A DNA stretch of 64,000 nucleotides from Isoetes taiwanensis. Taxonomy: Eukaryota; Streptophyta; Lycopodiopsida; Isoetales; Isoetaceae. The position numbers were made by a program, and so were the translations under genes. Where the stretch lies: assembly GCA_021234155.1 (NCBI GenBank), contig JAJEKV010000015.1, forward strand, positions 11,244,101-11,308,100. Direction: 5' to 3'. The notes beneath the pieces were generated by a model. It ran no database searches. It was not told where the DNA came from and worked only from the letters and a program-made list of their open reading frames with translations. Below, piece after piece: positions 22,425 to 34,337 of this stretch (its first letter is position 1; every line of letters starts with the position of its first letter).

Positions 22425-22930
22425 TTAGCTAAACTTGCTCGATATTAATCCCAAAACCTTCTGTGATTTAGCTAAACTCTACACTTTTTCCATTCATACT
22501 TTCTATCCTTTAGCTAAACTAACCCAAACATCATCCCAAAAATTTCTATGGTGTAGCCAACAGAAAATATTAAGTCAAATTATGATACTTTTTTTCAATT
22601 GTTTCCACTTATTTTAGTCATTTTCTTTGTGAATACATTCTCACATAATGCTAACTAGCAATGTCTAGGACTCAAATTAATCCATAATGCTAGAAACTAA
22701 ACTACTAATCATTTATTTCATATAAACTAGAATGATGTTAGCTAAACTAGCCCGAATTTCATGTTGAATGTTTCTATAGTTTGGCTAAACAATACAAAAT
22801 TTCACTCTCTTACTTTCTAGCGTTTGGCTAAAGTGATCCAGGTTTGGTGCAGTCCCGAAAAAAGTTAAGCTAAAATTATTATATTTTTCCCATTTTTTTT
22901 CATTTACTTTAGCCAATTTTTTTTGAAAAT
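22425..22930. repeat. TTTAGCTAAAC word array in intron 2 of ParB-methyltransferase 1
   Basis: TTTAGCTAAAC or close variants (TTAGCTAAAC, TTTGGCTAAAC) occur about seven times (near 22428, 22467, 22509, 22738, 22782, 22823 and 22867) in an AT-rich intron. TTTAGCTAAA is itself palindromic. The word differs from the GTGTATTCC palindrome of the neighbouring introns. Confidence 0.7.
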
Positions 22931-23944
22931 GTGCTAAAAAATCGCCAAATAGCTAAGTTTAGCTCTTAAATTATTCCATGCCTTCAAGTTCCTTAAATGA
23001 TCTGCATAAATCTTCCGAACTTGAAGAGGTCTCTCACCGTTTTCGTTCTTTGGTGGCAGCTTCATTGACGTTACTTGCAAGTAAATCACACCGTGCACAA
23101 GCTTTTCCCTGTTAATTGCTGCCATTTTTTCTGAGGTCTTGTCGACCTTCTTTTCTTTAATTGCCACACCAGGGGCTTTGTTTTTTCCTCTTGCCTTCTT
23201 TTGTTTTGGTTCTTCTTCTGGCTCTTCCGATAGCACTAATGCCTGAGTTCTCTTCTTAGCTGGCTCTTTAGCAGCAACAGTGTTTCGTGGCACCGGCCTT
23301 CCAGTGTCTGGCTCCACGAAATCGTCTTTGCTCCCTTCATTATCAGATGGGCTGCTAGTGCCATCCACTTGTTCTTCCTCTGTGTCACTGATTGTGAAGT
23401 CTTCACTGAACGAAGAACTTACAGTGTGTACAATGGACAACAGTGTTTGTTTGTTTATATAGTGTGCCACATACTTGTACAGTGGGGGTGGGTTTACCCT
23501 AGTCAACCTCAACATAGCCTCATCAAGAACAAACATCCCCTGTGATGTACTAAATGATAGCCTACCGCGCTGTCCAGACTGCCCAGCAACACTTTCAACA
23601 CTCTTTATATGGCCCATGCACTGGAATTCGACGTCGTCGTAACGTTTCTGTGCTGGACTCTTACAGACGTGCAAGAATGTGAGTGTGGAGTACTTGCCTC
23701 CATGGCCTCTAGTAAAGAACCACTGAGTTTGGAAACATTCGTAGACTTTTGGTTCAGATGGGCCACCCAGAGTCTTCGGCGGCTGGTGTTTCTTTGTGGC
23801 AATCTTCACGGTCTTCTTAGTAGGTTGCTTCTGGGCAGGGTGGCTGTAGCAATGGTGTCATTAGCAAACAGAAACTAGAGCAGGAAAATCAGCTAAAGCA
23901 ACAAAAACTGGGTAAAAACAAGCGTTTCGAAAACCCTAACAGTA

Positions 23945-24189
23945 AGCAAAAGTGTATTCCCGAATACACTTTTGCCGCACAAAGTAAAGCAAAATGTATT
24001 CCCGAATACACTTTTCCTTGGACAGTTTAGCCAAAATGTATTCCGGAATACACTTTGGCAATCCCGTCAAACCAAAGTGTATTCCGGAATACACTTTGGC
24101 TTTCACAGTTAGGCAAAAGTGTATTCCGGAATACACTTTGGCTTACCAATTAATGAAAGCCGAAGTGTATTCGGGAATACACTTTGGCT
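23945..24189. repeat. Palindrome array in intron 1 of ParB-methyltransferase 1 (6 units)
   Basis: Six palindromes of consensus AAAGTGTATTCCGGAATACACTTT (written in halves AAAGTGTATTCC and GGAATACACTTT) are spaced about 45 bp apart with unrelated spacers. Both arms co-vary around CCGG, CCCG and CGGG centres. Single copies also occur at 20573, 21820, 24452-24466 and 24519-24534, the last two between this gene and the divergent transposase. These positions suit a recognition or regulatory site. Confidence 0.95.
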
Positions 24190-24985
24190 AGACAGAAGGA
24201 CAGTACGTCTAAGTTAAATGATTAAAAGCACGTACAAAAAACAAGTCGCACTAACCTGTCCATCTTATGCCTATGCAAATCGGAATACAGCTCGAACGGA
24301 AATTTGCGGAGGCGTTGGGTCTGGCGACTGGAGCTGCGGAAGTCGAATACAAAAGTGAGGGCGTATTTTTTTCCTTTTAAAGATACGCTGACATGTTTGT
24401 CCAAGTTCTATGTGAAATCGAATGCGACGTTGTATGCGGCCACTTTCATTGGTATTCCTGGAATACATTTGCGCTTTTTGTCTTCTTGTTTTCCTTTCCT
24501 TCGCTGCACAACTCGATTTGTATTCCCGAATACAAAATGCACACCACTTCTGTGTTTTACTTATGTCTAACAAATGTTTTGCGGCCAGAAGATGGTTAAC
24601 CGCGTCTTTGAACAAGCTACCACCACCTTTTGTAGTATCTAGTTCGTCCCAGGTTCGGAGGGAGCCCCGTCCAGGGCGTTGTTTGTCATGATACCACCTC
24701 TTCTCCATCTCGTTCTCCTCAACCTCCTGCGTTGCTTGTCTTCGACACTCGAGTCCAAAACAAACGAGGTTGCCACAACCCTTCCAAATGTCCACCAAGT
24801 CCCATGCGCACGGTCGCCCCCATTCATTCATTCCATCACCACCGTGATGCGTAACATGCTTCCACTACCCTTTGTTCCTTCCCTCGAAAGTGCAACGGCT
24901 CCACATGCAAAGGTTACTCGGGAAGAGCTCCCCCACCCTTTGTCGTATCTCCAACACCAAATAGAAGTGCAAGGTCAACGCACGG

Positions 24986-27813
24986 TTGCAAGAATCTGAG
25001 ATTCACCACAACTTCTCACAATATGACTTCAACACAAATGAGGATGATGTTCCAGCTTCAACACCTCTACACACAAATATTGTGACACATGGGTTTGCGA
25101 GTTTCAAAGTGCAAGAAGAGATATGTTTGCAAGAACTCCTCAACAAGATCTTTGCCACAACATCTGCTACCACATTAGGTTATGGCCCATCTCCTACATT
25201 TACCACCATGCCTCCGCCTTTTCCGGGAACAGCTTCACGAGGCCTCTTTTCCTCTAGAAACACACCAGTGAGGGTAGAGGAGGCCACTCCAAGAGTAGAA
25301 CTCTCGTCCAAAGATGAAGGGAACAACGACCAACGAGATTACATGTTCTCCAGCCAAAGTACCCAGAAATTCAGGGTGGATTATGGATTGAGAGCATGTT
25401 CATCTGTGAGAAGGAAAAACCTTATGAACGAGAACAAAATGAGGAGAATTCTAAGAACTACTAGATGCTGCTCATTGGGTTGCATCACCAAATTGAACAT
25501 GGCTAAACTTCGTGAAATTAGAAACAGGTACAGTTCGATGACATTATCAGATCAAAATGCCTACTTGGCATACGATTAATAAGGCAGACCAAAAAAACAT
25601 TCTTGCACTACATTAGAGGAGAACAAGTGTGCCAAAAATGTTTTATGGTTGTTCAAATCGCCTAGGATCCACTAGAATGTCTCGAATACACCGAAGATTG
25701 GATAAAGTCCCTGCAATTGATGATCACTGCGGGCCAGGAAGAGTTGTAACAATGCACGCCTTAGGTGCTGTAGCTTGGATGGAGAAATATTTTAGAGAGA
25801 CATGTGAAAAGCTGCCAAATAGTAAAATGTATCATTTGACAGACAACATCACAAAAAAAGATGTCTTCAACCAGTACAAAGAAACATGCACTCAGTCTCA
25901 ACACATCTCTTACTCTCACTTCACTAGACTGTGGAAAGTTCAGTTTGGTCTTGTGAAAATTCCCGAAAAACATAGGATGTCACGTGTACTCAACGTGGTG
26001 CGCAAATTGAAGAGCCAAAAAGAAACCGCGCAAAAGACAGAGGTCGAAAAAAAGTAAGTTGAAGTTCTTCATTCTCTAACTTGTTTTAAAGAATTGTTTT
26101 GACCTGAATTCTTGAACAGATATCGTGGCAACGAAGCTTGCTAGACACAAGGACCAACAAGCGGTAGAGAAGGAAGCTTGCTAAGCCACGAGAAAAAAAG
26201 CTCTTGAGCGTCCAATCGCAAAGATATGTCTGCATTTGTGATTGATGGGATGGATCGAGAAAAAAGACTACTATTCCTCATTTCTTGAATATTCCTAAAG
26301 ATGTGCCGAGGACTTTGCTTTGTTAAGGTCCACCTTGTTGGAGCTATGGTCTTCAAAGGAAGTCTAAAGTGCAATGTCCTTTTGACGTATCCTAACTTGC
26401 ATGGTGACTCGAACCTCACTGTTACAATTCTTAATAAGGTGCTTTGTGAGCAAGAGCAATTACCTCCAGTGCTCTATCTGCAGCTTGACAACACTACCAG
26501 GGGAGAACAAGAATCAAACACTCTTTTAACTATCATTGCCATGCTAGTGGAGCTAGGGATCTTCAAAAAGTCAAGCTTGGATTCTTACTTGTAGGGCACA
26601 CTCATGATCGATAGACCCGATGTTCGCCATTTTCCGTTAGCCTAAGAAGGAAGAAGGCTTTTTGTCTTCCTACTTTGGTTCGAATCATTGAAGACTCTTA
26701 CACTCCCATGCCAGTGGTTGAGCTGCTAGTGGAGACTGCTGACTTTAGGGAATTTGTTTTCTCTCGACGTGGCTCTAGAGAAGAAGCTGTGAACAAGTTG
26801 AACGATATTACGTTTCAACACCACATCAAGTTTTACTTGAAGGATGGACAGAGTTTTTTACAAGGGAAGAAATACACCACTACTAAAGACTGGAGTCCAC
26901 CAGAGGGGTTGCGCTTCCTTAAGTATATTCCTGACACTTGCTTAGTAGAACGTGCTGAGCAGCTTCCTCTCAAAAACCCAAAAGAGTCAAAGCAGAAGAA
27001 AAGCACCCCGGCTAACTCCTTAAAAGCAATTGAAAGTGGAATTTCTGCGGGCTTTAAGTACTTCTTAGAAGAATACCAAATGTGGTGGAGAAGCTTCTTT
27101 GTTGAACAAACGATTGTGAATCAAAACTTAGCTCTAAGGCAAATGGAGGAAGCTTTCCATTGGCCTAATGCCTTCCACGAACTCGAACCAACCAGCCCAA
27201 GAAGCACCGGTAGCACCACCCGGTCACGGAAGACGAGGATCAGGTCATGTACCTCGGGCCAAGACGCAAAAATGAGCCTGCAGGTAATATCACAGAAATT
27301 ACCAAAGGTATGTTGATTGCTACTCCGACTGAGGACGATGATAAAGGGCGACCTTTCTGGATAGCAAAAGTACTTGACACAGTCAAAGAGGAAGGCTTGG
27401 TGACTAAACTCAAGATTCACTGGATGGCTACATGTTCAGAAAATACTTTTGAAGGCAGATATGATTTAGAAATGAAAAGTCAAGGCAAGGGGAAAAAACT
27501 CAAGAGAGTGGGTAATAGGGATGAGCTAGACTTACGCAAAGTGAGTATTCTATGTTATGATTTCAAATTGAAATCTGACAATCGTTTACGCCAGAGAACA
27601 ATCAATTTACTTAAGAAGGCATGTAGCTACGAGGAAGAAGATGAAGAAGAGGGTGGTAATGCTTTAGCCTCTGTTGACAGTGACGAGGAAGATAACTCAA
27701 GCACTTCCTCAAGCGACAGCGAAAGAAGCGAAGGTGACGAAGATGGCATAAATGAGGATGAAGATGTGCTGGATCCCTCTGTGATCACTCCTCACACTTT
27801 TGTACATAACTAA
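24986..27813 (+). pseudogene. DUF7869-like transposase relic A
   Basis: Homologous to the relic at 57281-59419 and to an abundant plant and animal family I know as DUF7869-type (named from memory). The N-terminal part (24986-25579) ends CCSLGCITKLNMAKLREIRN, then stops. 25629-26057 carries KMYHLTDNITKKDVFNQY, FGLVKIPEKHRMSR. After a gap come LPPVLYLQLDNTTRGEQESN and LLTIIAMLVELGIFKK (about 26460-26570), then a broken VGHTHD (about 26597). 26675-27316 is an open stretch with VVELLVETADFREFVF and YLKDGQSFLQ. 27247-27813 ends with KGMLIATPTEDDDKGRPFWI (a BAH/tudor-like reader, inferred) and an acidic Ser tail. The Asp of QLDN and the His/Asp of GHTHDDID are the presumed catalytic residues. Several frameshifts and stops make it inactive. 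Confidence 0.72.
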
Positions 27814-29226
27814 GTCTTGTAAAAAGACTGTAAATTTTGTAAGTGAATGTGAAGATTTTGTCTTCAATTTTTGAAAATACTATAATTTCAGTTGTAAACT
27901 TCACTTAAAGTTTTGGTTAAAATATATGTTCCCTCAAATTAGAGGCTCTAAAAATATACTTCATCCAAATTCTTATTGCTAGAAAAGTGTCACTTTGAAA
28001 TAGCTAATTCTCTCATTGCACAACAAAATTAGTGATTTTGGGGGGGTCAAGATACAGTTTTATGTCTTTTTTTTTTAAACCTCATTTTAGCCCTTTTTTT
28101 GAAAAAAAAGAATCTTCGAGGAATATTCCTTTTGCTCCCGTTCAACGATCCTCTCTCGTTTCTATTGCAACTCTGTTAGCTACAGAAATGGATTTAGTGT
28201 TAGTCAGGTCCCAAAGCAACACAGATCCCAAGCTATGGGACAACTCATGTTAGTCAGGTCCCATTTCTGCCTTGAGTTGTCCCATCAAAATCCATTCATT
28301 GCGACTTGGTACTAGAGCTAAGGTAAGCCTTTCAAAATTGAGAATTGGCAATCATCAACGCCAATTTTGCAAAACATGCTTCTTATTTTTAGGACAAATT
28401 GAATGCTCAGAGGAGTAATCTAGTGACGTATTTCTAGTGATAGATGTCATACTCAATTTTCAAAAAGGCTTATTTAAGATAAAATATCAAAGGCATCCTA
28501 AGGGGATTTTACTTAGCAACTTTCCTTTGATCTGAAAATTCTGTTTGCATTGGACTGGATGGTGCAATGTTCTCAGAAAGGAGCTTATCTTATGGACTGG
28601 TGAAGTTGTAACAACACAACCAACAATCCACAGATTATAGTGCCCGAAGTTGCTATATATGTTATATGCATCATGTCCAGAGTGCTAAGACAAAGGAGCA
28701 ATGTGTCTCTTTGATTGAGCAGAGGAGCATAAGTAGCAATTGTACCAAAATGGTTTGGAAGGCACCAACATTATGGTTGATAGGATAGCAAAGCCTATGG
28801 ACTTAAATAATGAGCCTAATCTACCAGAGCCAATCGGTCAAAGTATGGAGGTGTCAGCGGCACATGGTGCTTAGTGGGTGTTTTTTATGAACATTTTTCT
28901 TTTATTTTTAGAAAATATTTTTATTTTTTGATATTTTTCCCTAAAAGGCATTGCTATTATGCCTTGGAATACAAAATTTTAGCCTTAGGGAAGTCATAAA
29001 AAAAGGGATAAAAATAAATAACTTTTGCAATATAGGGTGCTTAGTGGATGCTTGACATGCGCAACAATGTCCTCCAGCTCAATGCTTTGACCCTAATGCA
29101 AATGAAGCATGCAGAATCCTGATAATTGTTTTATAACTACTTAGTCTCGTTCGTAAACGGCAAATATTTCATGAATTATTTCACATATGGAAACTATTTA
29201 TTTATCTGCCTGCCTGCCTGCTTGCA

Positions 29227-29261
<35 letters not shown>

Positions 29262-30470
29262 ATGTATGTATGTATGTATGTATGTATGTCTGTCTGTCTA
29301 TCTGTCGCAACCATCCAATTCTATCTATGTATTCATCTATCTATCTATCTATAGCAACCGTCCAATTATTGATATTCTCTCGAATTGTATCAATCACAAA
29401 CTAAAGGACAAACATTATTAAGCACATATGCATTGTTATTGTGAATATAAATGCATTATTATTGTTGAACCAATGGTTGATATTCAGACATCCCACTCTC
29501 TTAAGTGACGATTATTAGGGTGTAAATTCTTTGGTGGTGTACAACTTTCCACAACAGCACTTAGCACATAAAAGGAAGGAAGGAAGGAAGTATATTTTGT
29601 ATTAGCACTTAGCTAATACAAAATTTGATATTACGAAATAATTATATAAGTTGGTACCTCATTTTTCCTACTTTAATGTTTTAAAGACACGTTTATTATT
29701 TGTAATACTCAATTTTCAAACACAATATGCATGTCAAATTCATGTTGGATGTGAGATTTTTAGCAGTTAAAGCACTTGTCTGGACAGTGCTTTTTGACCA
29801 CCAGTAAAGAATTTACACAAATTAGCAGTATTGCATATGCTAGATGATAATCATAGAACAAGGAATTCCACTACAACGAATGACGATATGAATAATATAT
29901 GTTGATTCAGAAATCTCTTCCCTTATATACTTGGTACTAGTATATACATAACAGGAAAGCTTGACTTTAATTAATTTAAACTTTGGTTTCAATTTTTCTA
30001 GGAAAAAAAAACTCATATGTTTCACCTATTTAGTTGTTATATAACGCTTGTGTTGGGGCCAAGGACATTAGTAAAACTTTGGTGATGATTTCCTTTGTGC
30101 CGTTCTACTTTAATAAATAGTGTGCATTATGATCATGGTTTGAGTAATTAAACTTATGGTGTTAGTTAAAGGCGCCATATCAATACTAAGTAATATTAAG
30201 CAATACTAAGTAATTGCTATTGGTAATGGATCAATATACATCAAAAACATGCCCGTTAAGTTTGAATAAAAACACTATAAAATACCATTAGCACCAAATT
30301 AAAAACCATGAAAAGTTCGACTATGAACGAACCACTAATAAATTAGAACTACTATTAAAAACCACTAACAAATTAAAACCATATTACCTTAGAATATTAG
30401 ATGTCAAAGCACGTACTAACCGCTAGCATTCTTTCTCAATAAGAAATTTCAAAAATCAACCACCAACCAT
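27814..30470. other. Intergenic, AT-rich, no supportable gene
   Basis: It holds a short direct repeat of TTAGTCAGGTCCCA (about 28200 and 28250), an inverted pair ATGGGACAACTCA / TGAGTTGTCCCAT (28227-28286) and microsatellites. No domain-bearing frame was seen. Confidence 0.4.
29208..29355. repeat. Compound tetranucleotide microsatellite
   Basis: Runs of (CTGC)n, (TGTC)n, (TGTA)n, (TGTC)n and (CTAT)n lie next to each other. A separate (GGAA)n tract lies at about 29572-29590. Confidence 0.95.
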
Positions 30471-32690
30471 GTTAATACCACTAGGATGTTAGCTTGCAAA
30501 ACTATGATGAGCAGCAGAGCCCAAGCCACCAATAATATCGATTACTAAGTTTGAGAGTTTTGGCTATTTCAAAGTGTCCGACCATAGATGAGTCATGGCA
30601 AGCCTGAAGAACCCGAAGCCTAGAAGCACCATCTGGAACATACAAAAGTCCATCACGGAAGAAGAGTCCATCTCGAAAAAATGATCATAATCTGACCACA
30701 TTTGTCAAGAAGATGATGTTGAGTCCAAATGTGAAAATACATCTTGAGCCAATGGATCAGAAGGAGAGATATCTGAACATACTCCAACAAAGACGTATCA
30801 TAAGGCTTCATAAGGCCTCTCGAATAAAGTGATGGCCATAAGCTAGAACTGATCAGGTCCTAGAATAACATGTGATTGTTGATCAAATGCGGGATCACCC
30901 CACTTAGGCTCAAGGTGGGAGCATCGAGACAAGACGTTAGGCTTCTTTTCGAGAGATCCAAGATGATACGGATTTTGATGATCCATATAGCATGTGGCCT
31001 TATGAGAAGATCCTTCTAGGAAAAGTCTCCACTCCTGGAAAGAATCAACTATCATCAACACCTCCTTATTAAATCAAATAATTGATTTTGACAGCTTGGA
31101 ACTTCAATGTGTGATAGGTGATTGGATGTAATTCATGGTCATTCCTCTTCTATAACAGGACACCATCAAGAGCAAAATCATAAGCATCCGCTTCGAGAAC
31201 ATATGGGCGTAATGGATCTGTATAAGCAAGAACTGATGCCATGGTAAAAGCATACTTCAGGGTAATAAAAGCGGATTCTCTTCCACAATCGATTCAAATG
31301 GCACATTATTTGCCATGAGGCGTGTCAAAGGAAGTGCAGTCTTTTAATAATCTCTGATAAATGCTAATAGACATTGGCAAATCCAAGAAAAACTCGGACA
31401 AAAGGAGGTGTTTGCCACTCTAAAATAGTGCTGAACTTTGTCGCATCCATAGAGACCCAATGAGGAGTGATTAGATAGCTAAGGGATATTATCCTGCTCA
31501 AACTGACACTTTCTCCGGCTTGGCGTAAATTCCATGTTCTCGCAGCTTCTGAAGGATCTTTCACACATATTTTTCATGCTCTTCTAGAGTCTTCGAATAG
31601 ATCAGGATCAGACATTGAAAGACATCGTTATCTATGTGTTGAAAGACCACTGGAGCATTGGTAAGGCCAAAGGGCATGACAACGTACTCAAAATGACAGT
31701 ACCGAGTTTGAAAGGCTATTTTGGTGAAGTATCATGCACCCTGCAGTGCTCAAGTAACTCTAGAACTAGAGGCAGAGGATACCGAATGTGCACAATGATC
31801 TTATTGAGACCACAATAATCCACAACCAATTGCAACGAACCGTCCTTCTTGGAGACAAAGAAGATGAGAGCCTCTGTCGGTGATTGAGGATGTCAGATAA
31901 ACTTAGTCGCAAGATTCTCCTCGATATAGGTTAGCAAAACCTCCCAGTCTGCTGGTGATAAGCCATAGACAGGGCCATATGGTGGGGTCGTTCCTGGGTA
32001 GAGATCAATGAAGAAGTCACAGGGATGATGCTCTAGAAGCTCGTTGGCTTTGGCTTGTCAAAAACATTGGCAAAGTTCTTATCAGGAAGGACAGGTGTGG
32101 ACGTCATTGAAACAGAGCTAGTCGACGGATGAACTCGAATTGCAAATGTTGAACTAGGATCTTGCCTTCCAGATCTGATAAACTTGTAAACAAAAATATT
32201 TGATATATGGAGCTGAGGGAGTGACTAGGATGAAGCCCCCACATAAATAAGAGCCTGGACAGAGCAGGAAGAAGAACAGAAGTAGAAACAAGAACATGCG
32301 CATGAGCATGAGGATGAGCATGAGCAGGAGCTGGAGCAAGGACTGGAGTGGAAACAAGAACTGGAACACGAATAAAACCAGAAACAATAATAAGAATAGG
32401 AATAGGAGTTGAGGTTTCATTTAGAACATGAACAAAAGCAGAGACGAAGAATGTTCTAAAACCTCCTGGAAGCTATCGTGTATATGAGGAAGATGCAAGA
32501 GAATATTTTCAAGAAGCATTAATAGTTTGTTTAGCAAAGGTATCCGACTCGTAACTATAAGATTGTGAGTGTGGGTCTGAGCCTAGCCTTGTGCAACTAC
32601 TCTTTTGCATCCGTGTGATGTCCATATTTTAATATATGAGTATGATATTCATATGGTCGTCATAGACTCTCTCCGGGTTGTGGTAGCAGC
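30470..32690 (-). mobile_element. Ty3/gypsy retrotransposon relic, minus strand
   Basis: In minus-strand order: LTR-like sequence (32690-32450, matching 18480-18860); a low-complexity stretch; reverse transcriptase with [60 protein letters not shown] (about 32040-31770) and SYLITPHWVSMDATKFSTIL, EWQTPPF, FLGFANVY (31470-31364); RNase H (about 31250-30840) with DSFQEWRLFLEGSSHKATCY and NVLSR; and the start of integrase, FRLAMTHLWSDT (about 30590). Stops and frameshifts are frequent. Gag, protease and most of integrase are absent. Confidence 0.85.
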
Positions 32691-32946
32691 AGGATGTAAT
32701 TTGACCACAATTTTGGATACTTTAAAACCTTGACAGTCCCAATTATATCAAAACATTTTGAGGTACTTCTATCCAACAACAAGTGATGGCAGGCTGAAGG
32801 CTCTATAACCGTAACTGGGCCCACCATTCACACTTATTGTGTCCTCTGACACTCCATTGATGTGGCCCCTTGATATTTTCTTTGTATGCTTATTACTCCA
32901 GAACATTATTGTTGAAGACATGTAATTGGTAGGGATAATTTAGAAC

Positions 32947-32958
32947 ATGATTACCTAG
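32947..32958. repeat. Target-site duplication, left copy
   Basis: ATGATTACCTAG is identical to 34212-34223 and immediately abuts the poly(T) that is the poly(A) tail of the minus-strand LINE. Confidence 0.92.
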
Positions 32959-34211
32959 TTTTTTTTTTTTTTTTTTGAAGGACGAAAGCCAAAAAGTTTA
33001 TTAATCAGAGAAAAAGTACAAAATTTACAAGTCTCATCTAACTGCGTAAGCACACAGAGATGCCACAGGAGCACGAGCCTGGAGCACAATGTACTTACTC
33101 CAGAATAGGAGACTAATGATAAGAATCAATTCGAAGATACTTGAATCCGTCGTTCCCACCGGTTAAGTCAAGGGAAGAACACTCATACGCTGTCAATATC
33201 TTTTTCTGGGCTACTGTAATAACACTGTGTGCAGATGAATAAATGCTCTGAAAGATGTAGTGTCTGCGACGCTCCCATATCGACCATAGGAGCCAAGCGG
33301 AACCAAGATGAAATGCACTGGTTGAACCTCAGGACAATCAAAGAGACAATGCTCAAGAGTCTCAACGTCCGAGAGGCGGAAGCGGGCATCTGCGAGATAT
33401 CACGAGGATCATAGCGATGTCGAAAGGCATTAACCCGAGCACTGTGGATAACCCGCCACCACAAGATGAGACTTTAGGGTGGAGCAACCTATCCCAAAGC
33501 CATCGCCATGTATGACACAAAGTGGGCTATGGAACATGTAGGTGCCACCCATCTGGCAACTGGAGGGGTTGTGGTGCTAAAAGAAGGCGATATACTGATC
33601 TGACAAATTGCTTGCCTTTGTGAATATTTTTATGACAGTCCCATGGCACCCTTTCGCCAAACACCAACTTGCACTATGAGAGGCAAATTTTTACTGCGAC
33701 CTTCTCCCATAGAGATACATCCCAACGAGAGAGGGAACTTTGCCGAAATTCAAAGCCAAGACAAGAGGGCGACCCTCCTCATACCATGCTTGAATAGAGA
33801 CAACACCTGCAAGAACCCATCGTCTCTGTGTAAGGGGATGAACTGAGGCTGCCAATGGAGGTGCTGAGGGGTCTGGAGGCAGTGGTGCCCACCACCATGG
33901 AGTCTCCAATAGGGTGTGGATAAAGGGGCATGGCGGAAAAGATGTCCGATCCTCCCATGCCGCCAACAAGCCACGCAAAAAATGGAGAAGCGCTTGGAAA
34001 AGGCTGCAGAGTCTGAAATAAAGCCCAAGGTAGGACTAGTTTGACAGCCTTCTTGCCTAGAGGGATACAGTGACCAAGGGCTTGTCTAAGAAGGCGTGAA
34101 CCAGGAGAGTCATCCTCACCATTCAGGAGTCTCCAAATGAACTTTGAAATAAGCACTTTACTCTGCAGTAAGAAGTCCATCATACCCAGACCACCTGCCC
34201 ATTTTGGAAGG
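32959..34211 (-). mobile_element. 5'-truncated LINE with poly(A) tail and target-site duplication
   Basis: Starting at 34211 on the minus strand it encodes the end of an L1-type ORF2: LPKWAGGLGMMDFLLQSKVL, ISKFIWRLLNGEDDSP, SRLLRQALGHCIPLGKKAVK and later LWWRVIHSARVNAFRHRYD, the zf-RVT-like tail. It ends TTAATAAACTTTTTGGC...CCTTC followed by a pure A tract (T on the plus strand, 32959-32976). The 12-bp duplication flanks both ends. The endonuclease and most of the RT are missing, so it is an ordinary 5'-truncated insertion; the near-identical duplication suggests a fairly recent one. It contains internal stops. Confidence 0.93.
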
Positions 34212-34223
34212 ATGATTACCTAG
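34212..34223. repeat. Target-site duplication, right copy
   Basis: ATGATTACCTAG, paired with 32947-32958. It marks the exact 5' truncation point of the LINE. Confidence 0.92.
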
Positions 34224-34337
34224 TGTACTAATGTTGATAGAGATAGTCATTGAAGAGGACTACAAAAGTGGAAGCAAGTGGAATGCCAACATATATAGGA
34301 AGGAAAATTAATGTAAAGTGAAAAATAAAGCACAGCA

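Larger units (their letters stand above)
19848..24263 (-). pseudogene. ParB-like plus N6/N4 DNA-methyltransferase-like gene, copy 1 (seven exons, decayed)
   Basis: Exons inferred from homology and splice signals: 24263-24256 (ATGGACAG|GT), 23843-22982, 22370-21877, 21790-21561, 21254-21118, about 21040-20594 and 20521-19848. Exon 2 ends in an acidic/basic linker and exon 3 is ParB-like: RIRSNPYAHVAPIVVLVDRE, YVLGGTTAL, LTDEEAKIVANTHNADNEYK. Exon 5 has TCQTC. Exons 6-7 carry the methyltransferase fold in beta-class order: motif IV LIIADIPHGF (about 20830), then YHGGGPRLLSK, QKPQKLINHLIDIFSHPGDW and motif I LDAFSGSGTT (about 20240) with AVDIDKEAVNF. IPHGF replaces the catalytic DPPY/SPPY. Frameshifts near 22230, 21005, 20745 and 20333 and a TAG at 20693-20695 kill the frame. 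Exon 2 ends AAG|GC, a rare or mutated donor. It is divergent from the transposase relic at 24986. Confidence 0.78.

Noticed and set aside
23945-24189. CRISPR-like reading of the palindrome arrays
   Set aside because: The units are full palindromes with short, uneven, non-unique-length spacers in introns of a eukaryotic gene, and no cas genes are present.
21200-24191. Short open frames of the type MYSGIHFGF / KCIPEYTLA on both strands
   Set aside because: They are translations of the GTGTATTCC palindrome arrays. A palindrome gives the same peptide on both strands.
24271-24831. 186-codon minus-strand frame upstream of ParB-methyltransferase 1
   Set aside because: It overlaps the palindromes and the ATG of the better-supported gene model, and has no domain. 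The MDS... start at 24263 splices in phase, so this is likely chance.
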